Shown piece after piece: positions 8,467 to 16,943 of a stretch of DNA of 64,000 nt (position 1 is its first letter; every line of letters begins with the position of its first letter). The position numbers and the translations under genes were made by a program. This DNA is from Mesonia sediminis (GTDB taxonomy: Bacteria > Bacteroidota > Bacteroidia > Flavobacteriales > Flavobacteriaceae): contig NZ_JBHULZ010000041.1 of assembly GCF_042684705.1 (NCBI RefSeq), forward strand, positions 62,001 to 126,000, written 5' to 3'. The notes under the pieces are model-generated. The model saw only the letters and a list, made by a program, of their open reading frames with translations. It did no database searches and was not told where the DNA came from.

Positions 8467-9146
8467 ACTTTTTCTTTTATTTTGCTTTCTTTATTTTTCT
8501 CCACGAAAATGTTTTGAGTGGCGGTTTTAGATAACATTATTTCACTCTTGCGCACCTTTACCAACATACTTTCATCAAACTCCTGAATACTTTTAATGCT
8601 TACAAGTGTGTCTAATCCTATTTTATGCTGATCTAAAAATTGTAAAAAGGAAGAAGAGGCATCGCTAAAACCTTTGCAAATCAAGGTGTCTCCTACTTCG
8701 CATTCGCTTAAGCGACGCTTTTTAAATTCGGGCAATACTCCAGCAGCATTAGGAATAGGATCGCCGTGCGGGTCAAAACTAGGTCTACCTAAAAAACAAT
8801 CGAGTTCTTCTACTAATTTTTTAGATTGTATATGTTCTAATTGTTCAGCTACCTCGTGTACCTCATCCCAGTTAAAGTTTAAACACTCTACCAAGAAATA
8901 CTCCCACAACCTATGTTTTCTGATGATAGCCAATGCCCATGATTTACCCTCAGGGGTTAATGACACGCCATAATACTTTTGATAATTTACCAATTTTTTT
9001 TCGGCGAGACGTTTTAACATCTCGGTAACCGAAGCCGCTTTGGTCTGTAATTCTTCAGACAATTTACTGGTAGAAACCCCCTTTTCACTGGATTCCTCAA
9101 GATGATATATCGCCTTGAGATAATTTTCTTCAGATTGAGAATACAT
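8463..9146 (-). CDS. DtxR/MntR-family metal-dependent transcriptional repressor with FeoA-like C-terminal domain
   Basis: 227 residues: winged helix (about 1-65), dimerisation/metal domain (66-140, with HRLWEYFLVE, EVHEVAEQLEHI) and a C-terminal SH3/FeoA-like domain (about 145-215). Such proteins repress metal import genes when loaded with Mn2+ or Fe2+. The residue equivalent to MntR Asp8 / DtxR Met10 is Asn8 in the SEENY segment, so the usual selectivity rule does not say which metal it senses. It is first in its operon, so it probably controls itself and the importer through the palindrome at 9197-9212, and the divergent TonB receptor through 9270-9285. Confidence 0.9.
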   Translation of the reverse strand: MYSQSEENYLKAIYHLEESSEKGVSTSKLSEELQTKAASVTEMLKRLAEKKLVNYQKYYGVSLTPEGKSWALAIIRKHRLWEYFLVECLNFNWDEVHEVAEQLEHIQSKKLVEELDCFLGRPSFDPHGDPIPNAAGVLPEFKKRRLSECEVGDTLICKGFSDASSSFLQFLDQHKIGLDTLVSIKSIQEFDESMLVKVRKSEIMLSKTATQNIFVEKNKESKIKEKV

Positions 9147-9165
9147 ACAAAATATTTATAATCTA

Positions 9166-9173
9166 CAAAGTTA
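9166..9173 (-). promoter_or_regulatory. -7 promoter box of the regulator/importer operon
   Basis: On the minus strand this is TAACTTTG, a perfect TAnnTTTG -7 box, 19 bases before the regulator ATG. The palindrome at 9197-9212 lies about 23 bases further upstream, near the expected -33 position. Confidence 0.6.
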
Positions 9174-9196
9174 CATTTTATTTACCCAAATAATAA

Positions 9197-9212
9197 TTTA
9201 GCTTACCCTAAT
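9197..9212. promoter_or_regulatory. Probable DtxR/MntR-type operator, site 1
   Basis: TTTAGCTTACCCTAAT is a 16-bp imperfect inverted repeat (TTTAGc/ATTAGg arms) matching 13 of 16 bases of site 2 at 9270-9285. It sits near the -33 region of the regulator/importer promoter. Assignment to the neighbouring DtxR-family protein is inferred from location and shape. Confidence 0.55.
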
Positions 9213-9269
9213 TTTATTATTCAAAATAAATAAAAAATAAATTTTGATTTCAGGTTTTTGTAAAAATTA

Positions 9270-9285
9270 TTTAGCTTTGCCTAAA
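9270..9285. promoter_or_regulatory. Probable DtxR/MntR-type operator, site 2, overlapping -7 box TAGCTTTG
   Basis: TTTAGCTTTGCCTAAA is a 16-bp inverted repeat (TTTAGc/TTTAGg arms). The -7 box TAGCTTTG (9272-9279, plus strand) lies inside it, so binding would block the TonB receptor promoter. The TonB receptor ATG is 22 bases downstream. Confidence 0.6.
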
Positions 9286-9307
9286 AATTTTATTAAACGA
9301 GATTAAA

Positions 9308-11659
9308 ATGAAAAAGATTAGCTTATTGTTTTGCCTGCTTAGCTTTAATGTTTGGTGTCAAGAAAAAGTCAAGCTTCAAGGTGAGATACTTCATCAAGAG
9401 GAAGGAGTAGCCTTTGCAAACGTAAGCGTATTGAATCAATCAATTGGAACCGCAACCGACTTGCAAGGTAACTTTGAACTCCATTTAACCCCTGGTCAAC
9501 ACATATTAAAGGTGCAAGCAATTGGTTTTAAAACCCAAGAGATTGCTATAGATATAGATAATAAGAATGCAAAAAAGCTACATATTTCGCTTGAAGCGGA
9601 TTTGTTAGGCTTAGACCAAGTTGTGGTTAGTGCTACTCGTAATCGTATTAGTAAAAAAGAAACGCCTGTTATAGTTAATGTTATAAGCAATAAAATTTTT
9701 AGAGCCGCCCAGTCAATATCATTAGCCGATGGTCTAAATTTTCAACCCGGCGTTCGCGTAGAGACCAACTGCCAAAATTGTGGTTTCACGCAAGTTCGAT
9801 TGAATGGTTTGGGTGGCGAATACACACAAATATTGGTCAACAGCCGCCCTGTTTTTAGTGCCCTAAATGGCGTTTATGGTCTTGAACAAATTCCCGTGAG
9901 TATTATAGATCGAGTAGAGGTAGTACGCAGCGGGGGTTCGGCTCTATTTGGAGCCAATGCTATTGCAGGAACAGTGAATGTTATTACTAAAGATCCGGTA
10001 TTGAATCAATGGGAGGTGCAAACCGATTTTGCTTCTATAGACGCCAAAAGCACAGGCCGAGTTATCAATACAAGTGCCTCTATCGTTAGCGACGACCTCA
10101 ACAGCGGTTTAAGTATTTTTGGTACTTCGCGAGATAGACAGTCTTATGATGCCGATCAAGATGGTTTTACTGAAATTACAGCCTTAACCAATACCAGTTT
10201 TGGTACTAAGGCATTTTTAAAAACAAACGAATACAACCGCATTGGTATAGACTTTACTGCCATTCGTGAATACCGTCGGGGCGGAGACCGACTAAATTTA
10301 GCTCCACAATTTACTGACATAACCGAAGAGTTAGACCACAACACCCTATTTGCAGGTGCAGATTACCAACAATTTTCTAAAGATTACAAACATGAATTTA
10401 CAGGCTATATCTCTATGCAACATACCGATAGAGAAAGCTTTTATGGCGGACTGGGTGGAGGCAGAACTTATGCAGATTCTATTGCGGCCAACAATGCTTT
10501 TGGAAACACAAAAGATTTAGCTTTGGTGGCAGGAACCAAACACGTATATGCTTTTAACGATGAAAACAAATTAACTACAGGTATTGAGTATCAACGCAAT
10601 GACACTCAAGATGAGATTAATGGTTACAACCGACTTATCGATCAACAGGTAAATAATTACAGTATTTATAGTCAACTGGAATGGAAACCGATACAAAAAA
10701 TCACTACGTTAATTGGCGCTCGATTAGATCACGTTAAGCTAACAGGCCTATACACGCTAGCCAATATTCGCAGAGCAGCCGATTTTACACAAACCGAAAT
10801 CAACCCACGCTTAACCCTATTGTACGATTTTAATGCCAATCTTCAATTTAGGGGTGGCTACGCGCGAGGTTTTAGAGCCCCACAAGCCTTTAATGAAGAT
10901 TTACATGTTTCTTCTGTAGGAGGAGAGCCTCAATTTGTAATACTATCTGATGCGCTAGAAAGCGAATACTCTAATGCTTATACTGCATCGTTTAATTACA
11001 CCAAATATTTTAAAAAGGTGCAAACCAATTTCCTTATTGAAGGCTTTTATACACAAATCAATAATCCGTTTACCATAGTAAGCACCGGAAGCTCTTTACC
11101 AAACGGATCAATTTTAGAGGAAACCAGAAACGGTGAAGGGGCGCAGGTAAAAGGTATCAATACAGAATTTAGTATTTCGCCCAGTAAAGACTTTTATCTT
11201 CAATTAGGCGCTACCGTTCAAGAATCGCGATACAAAAATGCACAAGTATTATTTGAAGCCGACCCCAATACTCCCCAAGAAAATACAGTATTCACCAAGC
11301 AGTTTGTGCGCGCACCAGACGTTTATGGCTTTTTAAATGCCAATTGGCAGTTATTGCCATCAACACGATTAGATGTAACGGGCAGCTACACCGGAAGCAT
11401 GCTGGTACCTCGAGTAGTATGTGAAACGGGATTTATACGCTTAAACCAATCGGAATCTTTCTTTGATTTGGGTTCTAAAATCACCTATCACTTTGATATA
11501 AACCCAAGATTTCACGTCGAACTTAGTGGTGGGGTAAAAAACATTTTTAATGCTTACCAAGACGATTTTGATCAAGGACCAACCCGTGACTCCGATTATA
11601 TTTACGGTCCGGCCCTGCCACGAACCTATTTCATAGGCCTGCGTTTTGGTGATTTTTAA
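9308..11659 (+). CDS. TonB-dependent outer-membrane receptor, probably for the metal imported by the adjacent ABC system
   Basis: 783 residues: signal peptide (to about residue 18), CarboxypepD_reg-like domain (about 22-100), plug domain (about 105-225, with NGLGGEYTQILVNSRPVF and EVVRSGGSALFGANAIAGTV) and a 22-strand-type barrel ending in the aromatic GLRFGDF. The plug has a CQNC pair (residues near 155-158). It is divergent from the DtxR-family regulator and its promoter carries the second operator copy. That context, rather than the sequence, suggests import of Mn, Fe or Zn or a complex of them. A siderophore, heme or cobalamin ligand is not excluded. Confidence 0.88.
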   Translation: MKKISLLFCLLSFNVWCQEKVKLQGEILHQEEGVAFANVSVLNQSIGTATDLQGNFELHLTPGQHILKVQAIGFKTQEIAIDIDNKNAKKLHISLEADLLGLDQVVVSATRNRISKKETPVIVNVISNKIFRAAQSISLADGLNFQPGVRVETNCQNCGFTQVRLNGLGGEYTQILVNSRPVFSALNGVYGLEQIPVSIIDRVEVVRSGGSALFGANAIAGTVNVITKDPVLNQWEVQTDFASIDAKSTGRVINTSASIVSDDLNSGLSIFGTSRDRQSYDADQDGFTEITALTNTSFGTKAFLKTNEYNRIGIDFTAIREYRRGGDRLNLAPQFTDITEELDHNTLFAGADYQQFSKDYKHEFTGYISMQHTDRESFYGGLGGGRTYADSIAANNAFGNTKDLALVAGTKHVYAFNDENKLTTGIEYQRNDTQDEINGYNRLIDQQVNNYSIYSQLEWKPIQKITTLIGARLDHVKLTGLYTLANIRRAADFTQTEINPRLTLLYDFNANLQFRGGYARGFRAPQAFNEDLHVSSVGGEPQFVILSDALESEYSNAYTASFNYTKYFKKVQTNFLIEGFYTQINNPFTIVSTGSSLPNGSILEETRNGEGAQVKGINTEFSISPSKDFYLQLGATVQESRYKNAQVLFEADPNTPQENTVFTKQFVRAPDVYGFLNANWQLLPSTRLDVTGSYTGSMLVPRVVCETGFIRLNQSESFFDLGSKITYHFDINPRFHVELSGGVKNIFNAYQDDFDQGPTRDSDYIYGPALPRTYFIGLRFGDF

Positions 11660-11746
11660 TCTACTGCAGGAACTCGTTTTTCGAGGTATTTTTTTTAGCC
11701 ATATATTTATTCTTGTAAAACGGGTTCTTTTTAAATTCGATTAACT

Positions 11747-12223
11747 ATGCGATATATTATTGTTTTTCTTTACGGATTTTTTCTAAGTACCACCGCCAAT
11801 TCTGCGCAAGAAAAAGAACAAATAAACTGGAAGACTTGGGAAGAGCTCGACCAAAGTTTAGCCAAAAAACCAAAACCTGTTTTTCTGTTTTTTGAAGCCG
11901 AGTGGTGCGTTTATTGCAAAAAAATTGATCGGGTAGCCTTTAAAAACCCCGAGGTCATTAAACAACTAAATAAAAACTATTATGCTGTTCGCATGGATGT
12001 AAATAGCACCCAACCTATATTTTTTGATCAACAATGGTTTCACAATACCGAAACCAGATCAAAGCAAAATGCTGTACATGAATTAGCAAAGCTATTCATC
12101 AACCAACCTGAAAAAGGAATAACCCTTCCCGCTACGCTTATTTTAGACCAAAGTTTCAGGCTAAAGCAACGCCTCTTTAGTTATTACACCTCCAAACACC
12201 TACTTAACATCCTATCAGATTAA
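11747..12223 (+). CDS. Secreted thioredoxin-like protein with CVYC active site
   Basis: 158 residues with a signal peptide (about 1-20) and a thioredoxin-fold domain whose motif is AEWCVYCKKIDRVAF, a CxxC pair as in thioredoxin_7/DUF255-like or DsbD-C-type domains. A cis-Pro candidate lies in GITLPATLILD. It is probably a periplasmic thiol oxidoreductase. It follows the TonB receptor by 87 bases, which include a T-rich stretch, so co-transcription is uncertain. Its end overlaps the convergent DnaJ-type gene by 4 bases. Substrate unknown. Confidence 0.85.
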   Translation: MRYIIVFLYGFFLSTTANSAQEKEQINWKTWEELDQSLAKKPKPVFLFFEAEWCVYCKKIDRVAFKNPEVIKQLNKNYYAVRMDVNSTQPIFFDQQWFHNTETRSKQNAVHELAKLFINQPEKGITLPATLILDQSFRLKQRLFSYYTSKHLLNILSD

Positions 12224-12981
12224 AGTCCGCGTTCTTTTTGAATTTGTTCATAAGCTTGTTGCACGCGCATAAATTTTTCTTGAGCGCCTTTTTTATAAGC
12301 TTCATCCATTCCCACCAATTTATCTGGGTGGTACTTTTTTGCCATGGTCCTAAACGCCTTTTTCACTTCTGCATCGCTAGCCGATTTATCGATTTCAAGA
12401 ATTTTATAGGCACTACTGCTATCATGAGTATTAACAAACATAGCCTTGATGCTCTCAAAATCATTTTGGGTAAGTTGAAAATGACTTGCAATACGCTTAA
12501 GCTGATAAATTTCTGCGGCTGAGATATGCCCATCGGCTTGGGTAATACCAAATAAAAAATGAAGAATTTGCAAGCGTACCTCATATCGCGTTCGGGCTCT
12601 AATGTAGGCACAGATACGCACTAAATCTATGCTTCGGTGTTTAATTACCTCATTAAAAGTTTTAAATGTAGCATTGGCGCGTTCTTTACCATAGGCTTGC
12701 ACAAAGTAAGATCTTACATAATCTAGTTCACGCTGATTTACACGACCATCTGCCTTGATAATTACCGAGCAAAGGCTTAGTAAATTGAGTTCAAAATCTT
12801 TAGGAGAAACTTGAGTTTTTCGGCTTTCAAAATACCGGCCAAAATCACCTTTAGAAGAAGAATTCCCCGCACTAACCGATCCAAATATGCGATCTAAAAT
12901 AGAACCCAAAAAGAATCCGGCTATTGCTCCTCCAAATCTTCCGTAAAGGAAACCTAACACAGCCAACACCCATTTTATCAT
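12220..12981 (-). CDS. TerB-DnaJ domain protein (DjlA-like co-chaperone)
   Basis: 253 residues: an N-terminal glycine-rich hydrophobic segment (FLYGRFGGAIAGFFLGSI, about 10-28), a TerB-like helical domain (about 60-175) and a C-terminal J domain (about 187-253) with the essential HPD motif in AKKYHPDKL. This matches DjlA, a membrane-anchored J protein that stimulates DnaK. It stands alone on the minus strand between convergent and divergent neighbours. Complete. Client proteins are unknown. Confidence 0.9.
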   Translation of the reverse strand: MIKWVLAVLGFLYGRFGGAIAGFFLGSILDRIFGSVSAGNSSSKGDFGRYFESRKTQVSPKDFELNLLSLCSVIIKADGRVNQRELDYVRSYFVQAYGKERANATFKTFNEVIKHRSIDLVRICAYIRARTRYEVRLQILHFLFGITQADGHISAAEIYQLKRIASHFQLTQNDFESIKAMFVNTHDSSSAYKILEIDKSASDAEVKKAFRTMAKKYHPDKLVGMDEAYKKGAQEKFMRVQQAYEQIQKERGL

Positions 12982-13096
12982 AATTTTACTTTAAAAAAGA
13001 AACAAATATAAACTATTAGAAAGAAAACAAGGAAAAGCAAGCTGTAAAAGCATCAAGATCAAAAGCAAATAGGAGATATAGTAATTTAGAATTTGG

Positions 13097-13104
13097 TATA
13101 TTTG
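13097..13104 (+). promoter_or_regulatory. -7 promoter box of the bacilliredoxin gene
   Basis: TATATTTG matches TAnnTTTG and lies 24 bases before the ATG at 13128. No clear -33 element is visible. Confidence 0.5.
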
Positions 13105-13127
13105 CTGTTCAAATAAAAATTAAAGCT

Positions 13128-13538
13128 ATGTATCCAGCAGAATTAATAAAACCTATGCGCGAAGAGTTAACCAGCCAAGGTTTTGAAGAATTACAAAGTG
13201 CCCAAGATGTAGACGCTATATTAAAAAAAGAAGGAACCACTTTATTGGTAGTAAACTCGGTTTGTGGTTGTGCTGCAGCCAATGCTAGACCAGGTGCTAA
13301 AATGTCTTTAAACAACAGTAAAAAGCCAGATCATTTGGCCACTGTATTTGCTGGGGTTGACAAAGAAGCTACAGATAAAGCTAGAGCACATATGGTGCCT
13401 TTTCCTCCTAGTTCTCCAGCTATTGCCTTATTTAAAGATGGAGAATTGGTTCACATGTTAGAAAGACATCATATTGAGGGGCGCCCCGCCGAAATGATTG
13501 CCGATAATTTAAAAGATGCCTATAACGATTATTGCTAA
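13128..13538 (+). CDS. Bacilliredoxin, BrxA/BrxB (YphP/YqiW) family
   Basis: 136 residues, the normal length for this family, with the diagnostic CGC motif in VNSVCGCAAANARPG and a conserved ATVFAGVDKEAT region. In Firmicutes these thioredoxin-like proteins remove bacillithiol from mixed disulfides. Many Bacteroidota also carry the family, and some make bacillithiol. The gene is monocistronic: own -7 box upstream and a terminator at 13562-13594. Role in redox repair is from the family; no bacillithiol synthesis gene lies in this window. Confidence 0.9.
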   Translation: MYPAELIKPMREELTSQGFEELQSAQDVDAILKKEGTTLLVVNSVCGCAAANARPGAKMSLNNSKKPDHLATVFAGVDKEATDKARAHMVPFPPSSPAIALFKDGELVHMLERHHIEGRPAEMIADNLKDAYNDYC

Positions 13539-13561
13539 TCGCTTATAAACTAGACTTAACT

Positions 13562-13594
13562 ACAGCCGTTTCATAATTTGAGGCGGCTGTTTTA
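13562..13594 (+). terminator. Intrinsic terminator after bacilliredoxin gene
   Basis: ACAGCCG (13562-13568) pairs with CGGCTGT (13584-13590), a perfect 7-bp stem with a 15-base loop, followed by TTTATT. Confidence 0.75.
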
Positions 13595-13649
13595 TTATGC
13601 TTGCATTATTCTTTTAAGTATTTGATGGGTTTCTTTGTAATTATAAGGT

Positions 13650-13657
13650 TATTTTTG
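13650..13657 (+). promoter_or_regulatory. -7 promoter box of the plsC-desaturase operon
   Basis: TATTTTTG matches TAnnTTTG, 21 bases before the plsC ATG at 13678. Confidence 0.5.
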
Positions 13658-13677
13658 CATTTTGGCATACAATAATT

Positions 13678-14412
13678 ATGAAGCAAATTTTATCCTATCC
13701 TTTATCGGTTATTTATTATTTTTTCTTTGGTTTATGCTTGGTTGTTTTTCATCCCATTCAATGGATTTGTTTTAATGTATTCGGTTATCAGGCGCATAAA
13801 AAAAGTGTAGACTATCTGAATTTCTGTTTGCTTAAATGTTTGCATATTTTAGGAACCCGAATCAGTTTTGAAAACAACTTTGAATTTCCTAGCGGTAAAC
13901 CTTATATTATTGTTGCCAATCACCAAAGTCCTTACGATATACCGCCCTTGGTATGGTTTTTGAAAAAAATACATCCTAAGTTCATCAGTAAAAAAGAACT
14001 AGGAAAAGGAATACCCAGTATATCTTACAACTTAAGGCACGGTGGTTCAATTCTTATAGATCGAAAAAACCCAAGGCAAGCCTTACCTGAGATTAAAAAA
14101 TTTGCCACTTATCTAAATCAAACCAATAGGTCTGCTGTAATTTTTCCAGAAGGCACAAGAAGTAAAACGGGCATACCCAAGCGATTCTCTCCTAATGGAT
14201 TAAAAATGTTGTTTAAATTTTGTCCCGAAGCAACGGTGGTTCCGGTTAGTATAAACAACTCTTGGAAACTGGTAAAAAATGGTTCTTTCCCGCTAGGATT
14301 GGGCGTACATTTAAAATGTACTGTGCACCAACCTTTGGCCGTTAAAGATTTTGATGCTGACACGCTATTGGCCAAAACAGAAACCAGCATCACCTCAAAT
14401 ATTATAAACTAA
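13678..14412 (+). CDS. plsC: 1-acyl-sn-glycerol-3-phosphate acyltransferase (PlsC family)
   Basis: 244 residues. An N-terminal membrane segment (about 7-30) precedes the acyltransferase domain with block I NHQSPYD (HxxxxD), block III PEGTRSKTG and a block IV VVPVSINNSW. The enzyme transfers an acyl chain to lysophosphatidic acid at the inner membrane in phospholipid synthesis. It is followed after 12 bases by an acyl-ACP desaturase gene, so fatty acid modification and lipid assembly are probably co-expressed. A second PlsC-type gene lies at 48817-49557. Confidence 0.88.
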   Translation: MKQILSYPLSVIYYFFFGLCLVVFHPIQWICFNVFGYQAHKKSVDYLNFCLLKCLHILGTRISFENNFEFPSGKPYIIVANHQSPYDIPPLVWFLKKIHPKFISKKELGKGIPSISYNLRHGGSILIDRKNPRQALPEIKKFATYLNQTNRSAVIFPEGTRSKTGIPKRFSPNGLKMLFKFCPEATVVPVSINNSWKLVKNGSFPLGLGVHLKCTVHQPLAVKDFDADTLLAKTETSITSNIIN

Positions 14413-14424
14413 AAAATATAAGCC

Positions 14425-15417
14425 ATGGCTACAAAAAATATACGATTAGAAGTAATGCAGCAATTAGAAGATAAGGTGGACGGCTTTATCGATCAATTTT
14501 TAATTCCTGTTGAAAAAATATGGCAACCAACCGATTTCTTACCCAATTCACAATCAGACGATTTTTATGATGAGATTACCGAAATTAGGGAGTTAGCCAA
14601 AGAATTGCCTTACGATTTTTGGGTAGTATTGGTAGGCGATACCATTACAGAAGAAGCCCTACCTACCTATGAATCTTGGCTTATGGATGTAGAAGGCATA
14701 AATCAGCAAGAGGGAGGAACACCTTGGTCAAAGTGGGTGAGATACTGGACAGGAGAAGAGAACAGACACGGTGACGTTTTAAATAAATATTTATACCTAT
14801 CTGGACGAGTAAACATGAAGGCGGTTGAACAAACCACACAACACCTTATAAACGATGGCTTTGATATAGGTACCGATCAAGATCCTTACAAAAATTTTGT
14901 TTATACCAGTTTTCAAGAATATGCTACTTATGTTTCGCACAACCGTGTGGCAAAATTAGCCAAATCTTACGGGAACAAACCCTTGGCAAAAATGTGTAAA
15001 ATAATTAGTGGCGACGAGATGAGGCACTATAACGCGTATAGCTCTTTTGTAAATGAAATTTTTAAAATAGACCCAAGCAATATGATGATTGCTTTTAAAG
15101 ACATGATGAAGCATAAGATAGTGATGCCGGCCATGTTTTTACGTGAGGCAGGAGATTCTTTGGGCAGTGCTTTTGATGAGTTCTCTATGGCTGCACAACG
15201 TATTGGTGTTTATACAGGACAAGATTATGTGGATATTATGCGTCGATTAATCAAACGTTGGGATATTGAAAAAATAACTGGTTTAAGTGAAGAAGCTGAA
15301 AAAGCACGCGATTTTGTGATGAAATTACCTGCACGTATGGAGCGTATTAATCAGCGTATCCGCATCAGCGAAAAAATAACCCACTTTTCCTGGGTTAATC
15401 CAGCTATGGCCAAGTAA
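14425..15417 (+). CDS. Acyl-ACP desaturase (ferritin-like diiron enzyme)
   Basis: 330 residues of the stearoyl-ACP desaturase family. The two diiron motifs are visible as GEENRHG and GDEMRHY (EExRH pattern), about 90 residues apart as expected, and GTDQDPYKNFVYTSFQE follows the first. The enzyme introduces a double bond into acyl chains on acyl carrier protein using O2, so it is a soluble, aerobic route to unsaturated lipids. It sits between plsC and an HD phosphohydrolase gene (7 bases downstream), forming a compact operon ending at the terminator at 16098-16133. Confidence 0.93.
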   Translation: MATKNIRLEVMQQLEDKVDGFIDQFLIPVEKIWQPTDFLPNSQSDDFYDEITEIRELAKELPYDFWVVLVGDTITEEALPTYESWLMDVEGINQQEGGTPWSKWVRYWTGEENRHGDVLNKYLYLSGRVNMKAVEQTTQHLINDGFDIGTDQDPYKNFVYTSFQEYATYVSHNRVAKLAKSYGNKPLAKMCKIISGDEMRHYNAYSSFVNEIFKIDPSNMMIAFKDMMKHKIVMPAMFLREAGDSLGSAFDEFSMAAQRIGVYTGQDYVDIMRRLIKRWDIEKITGLSEEAEKARDFVMKLPARMERINQRIRISEKITHFSWVNPAMAK

Positions 15418-15424
15418 TTTTTGT

Positions 15425-16078
15425 ATGCAGAAAAATAAATTCGTAGCGCAAAGCATTGCCTTTGTTAAGAATGAATTGACTGATGCCGAAGCAGGTCACG
15501 ATTATTTTCATATAGAGCGTGTTTATAAAATTGCTTTAAAGATTGCTCAAAACGAGGGGGCCAATCAAGAAGTGGTTGCCTTAGCCGCTTTGCTGCACGA
15601 TATTGCCGATTACAAGTTTCATGAAGGCGACGAGAGCTTAGGTGTAAAAAAAGCTAGTGAGTTTTTAGCCAGTATAAATACTCCCCAGCATACTCACGAA
15701 GCCGTAATAAGTATTTTGGAGCAAATTGGCTTTAAGGGGGGGCACCAACAAGTTACCCAACCTAGTTTAGAATTACAAGCAGTTCAAGATGCAGATTTTT
15801 TAGACGCAATGGGCGCAATTGGTATTGCGCGTACTTTTAACTATGGCGGATTTAAAAATAATCTTATTTACGATCCTAGTATCTCCCCCAATTTATCTAT
15901 GAGTAAGGAAATGTATAAAAAAGGCGGAGGAACAACCATTAATCATTTTTACGAAAAATTACTGCGTCTAAAGGATAAAATCCAAACCCCTACCGGTAAA
16001 AAAATGGCACAAAAAAGACACGAGTTTATGCAGCAGTATCTTAGCCAATTCTTTCTTGAGTGGGAAGGAAAGGTGTAA
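15425..16078 (+). CDS. HD-domain phosphohydrolase
   Basis: 217 residues with an HD domain: His in GHDYFHIERV, the HD doublet in ALLHDIADYKF, and a distal Asp in AVQDADFLDAMGAIGIARTF. This is the compact YedJ/YpgQ-like type, a metal-dependent phosphohydrolase that in some homologues cleaves nucleotides. Substrate is not predictable. It lies 7 bases after the desaturase gene and closes the operon. Complete. Confidence 0.88.
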   Translation: MQKNKFVAQSIAFVKNELTDAEAGHDYFHIERVYKIALKIAQNEGANQEVVALAALLHDIADYKFHEGDESLGVKKASEFLASINTPQHTHEAVISILEQIGFKGGHQQVTQPSLELQAVQDADFLDAMGAIGIARTFNYGGFKNNLIYDPSISPNLSMSKEMYKKGGGTTINHFYEKLLRLKDKIQTPTGKKMAQKRHEFMQQYLSQFFLEWEGKV

Positions 16079-16097
16079 GGATATATTGCTCTTAAAA

Positions 16098-16133
16098 CAA
16101 AAAACCTTGACGTTCATCGCCAAGGTTTTTTTT
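16098..16133 (+). terminator. Strong intrinsic terminator
   Basis: AAAACCTTG (16101-16109) pairs with CAAGGTTTT (16121-16129) in a perfect 9-bp stem flanked by A and T runs. It ends the plsC operon and, with its A/T symmetry, may also serve the convergent enoyl-CoA hydratase transcript. Confidence 0.85.
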
Positions 16134-16155
16134 ATGCGTTTATGTATTAATTTGA

Positions 16156-16938
16156 TTAAGAGTTAGGAAATGATGGCTTTCGCTTGTTTAAGAAAGCTTG
16201 TGTACCTTCTTTAAAATCATTTGTACCAAAACTCTTTCCAAAATTCTCAATCTCCTTTTTATAACCGTTCTCTTTTTTATCATCAAAAGCATTCACCGCC
16301 TCGATGGCGTAGGAAATGGCTACCAGAGAATTTTTGGTTATTTTTTGAGCTAAATCATTGGCAAACACAAGTAATTCGTCTTGCGGCACTACATGGTTTA
16401 CCAAACCATATTGTAAAGCTTGATTTGCATTAATCATCCCTGCAGTCATAATCATTTCAAGTGCTCTTCCTCGCCCTACCAACTGGGTAAGCCTTTGGGT
16501 GCCACCATAACCTGGTATTACCCCTAAAGAAGTTTCGGGTAGGCCCATTTTTGCATTATCTGATGCGATCCTAAAATGGGCGGCCATGGCCAATTCTAGT
16601 CCTCCACCTAGTGCAAAACCATTGATAGCCGCTATAACCGGCTTTTTAAGTAAAGCGATTTTATCAAAAACCTCTTGATGACCCTTTTGCGCTAATTCAG
16701 TACCTTTTTCTACACTAAAATCAGCAAATTCTGCAATATCGGCTCCCGCTACAAAAGCTTTTTCTCCGCTTCCTGTAAGAATAATAACTTTTACCTCATC
16801 ATCAGATTCCAAGATCTTAATGGCATCATTAATTTCTTTTAAGGTTTCACGGTTTAAAGCATTTAACTTTTTGGGTCTATTTATAGTTAATTGAGCAACA
16901 CCTTGCTCTTTATCGCACGTGATATTTTCGTAATTCAT
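16156..16938 (-). CDS. Enoyl-CoA hydratase/isomerase (crotonase family)
   Basis: 260 residues, the usual length for a monofunctional crotonase. The oxyanion-hole segments AGADIAEF and INGFALGGGLELAMA are present, and both catalytic glutamates of enoyl-CoA hydratases are found in the expected places (LGGGLELA and GLPETSLGVIPGYGG). It hydrates trans-2-enoyl-CoA in fatty acid or amino acid breakdown. It lies 5 bases after the sensor kinase gene and is probably the last gene of the hemH-MATE-hemJ-kinase transcript. The exact substrate chain length is unknown. Confidence 0.92.
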   Translation of the reverse strand: MNYENITCDKEQGVAQLTINRPKKLNALNRETLKEINDAIKILESDDEVKVIILTGSGEKAFVAGADIAEFADFSVEKGTELAQKGHQEVFDKIALLKKPVIAAINGFALGGGLELAMAAHFRIASDNAKMGLPETSLGVIPGYGGTQRLTQLVGRGRALEMIMTAGMINANQALQYGLVNHVVPQDELLVFANDLAQKITKNSLVAISYAIEAVNAFDDKKENGYKKEIENFGKSFGTNDFKEGTQAFLNKRKPSFPNS

Positions 16939-16943
16939 AGTTA

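Noticed and set aside
11673..11696. Possible terminator after the TonB receptor
   Set aside because: The CTCG/CGAG stem is only 4 bp, although a T run follows; too weak to list.
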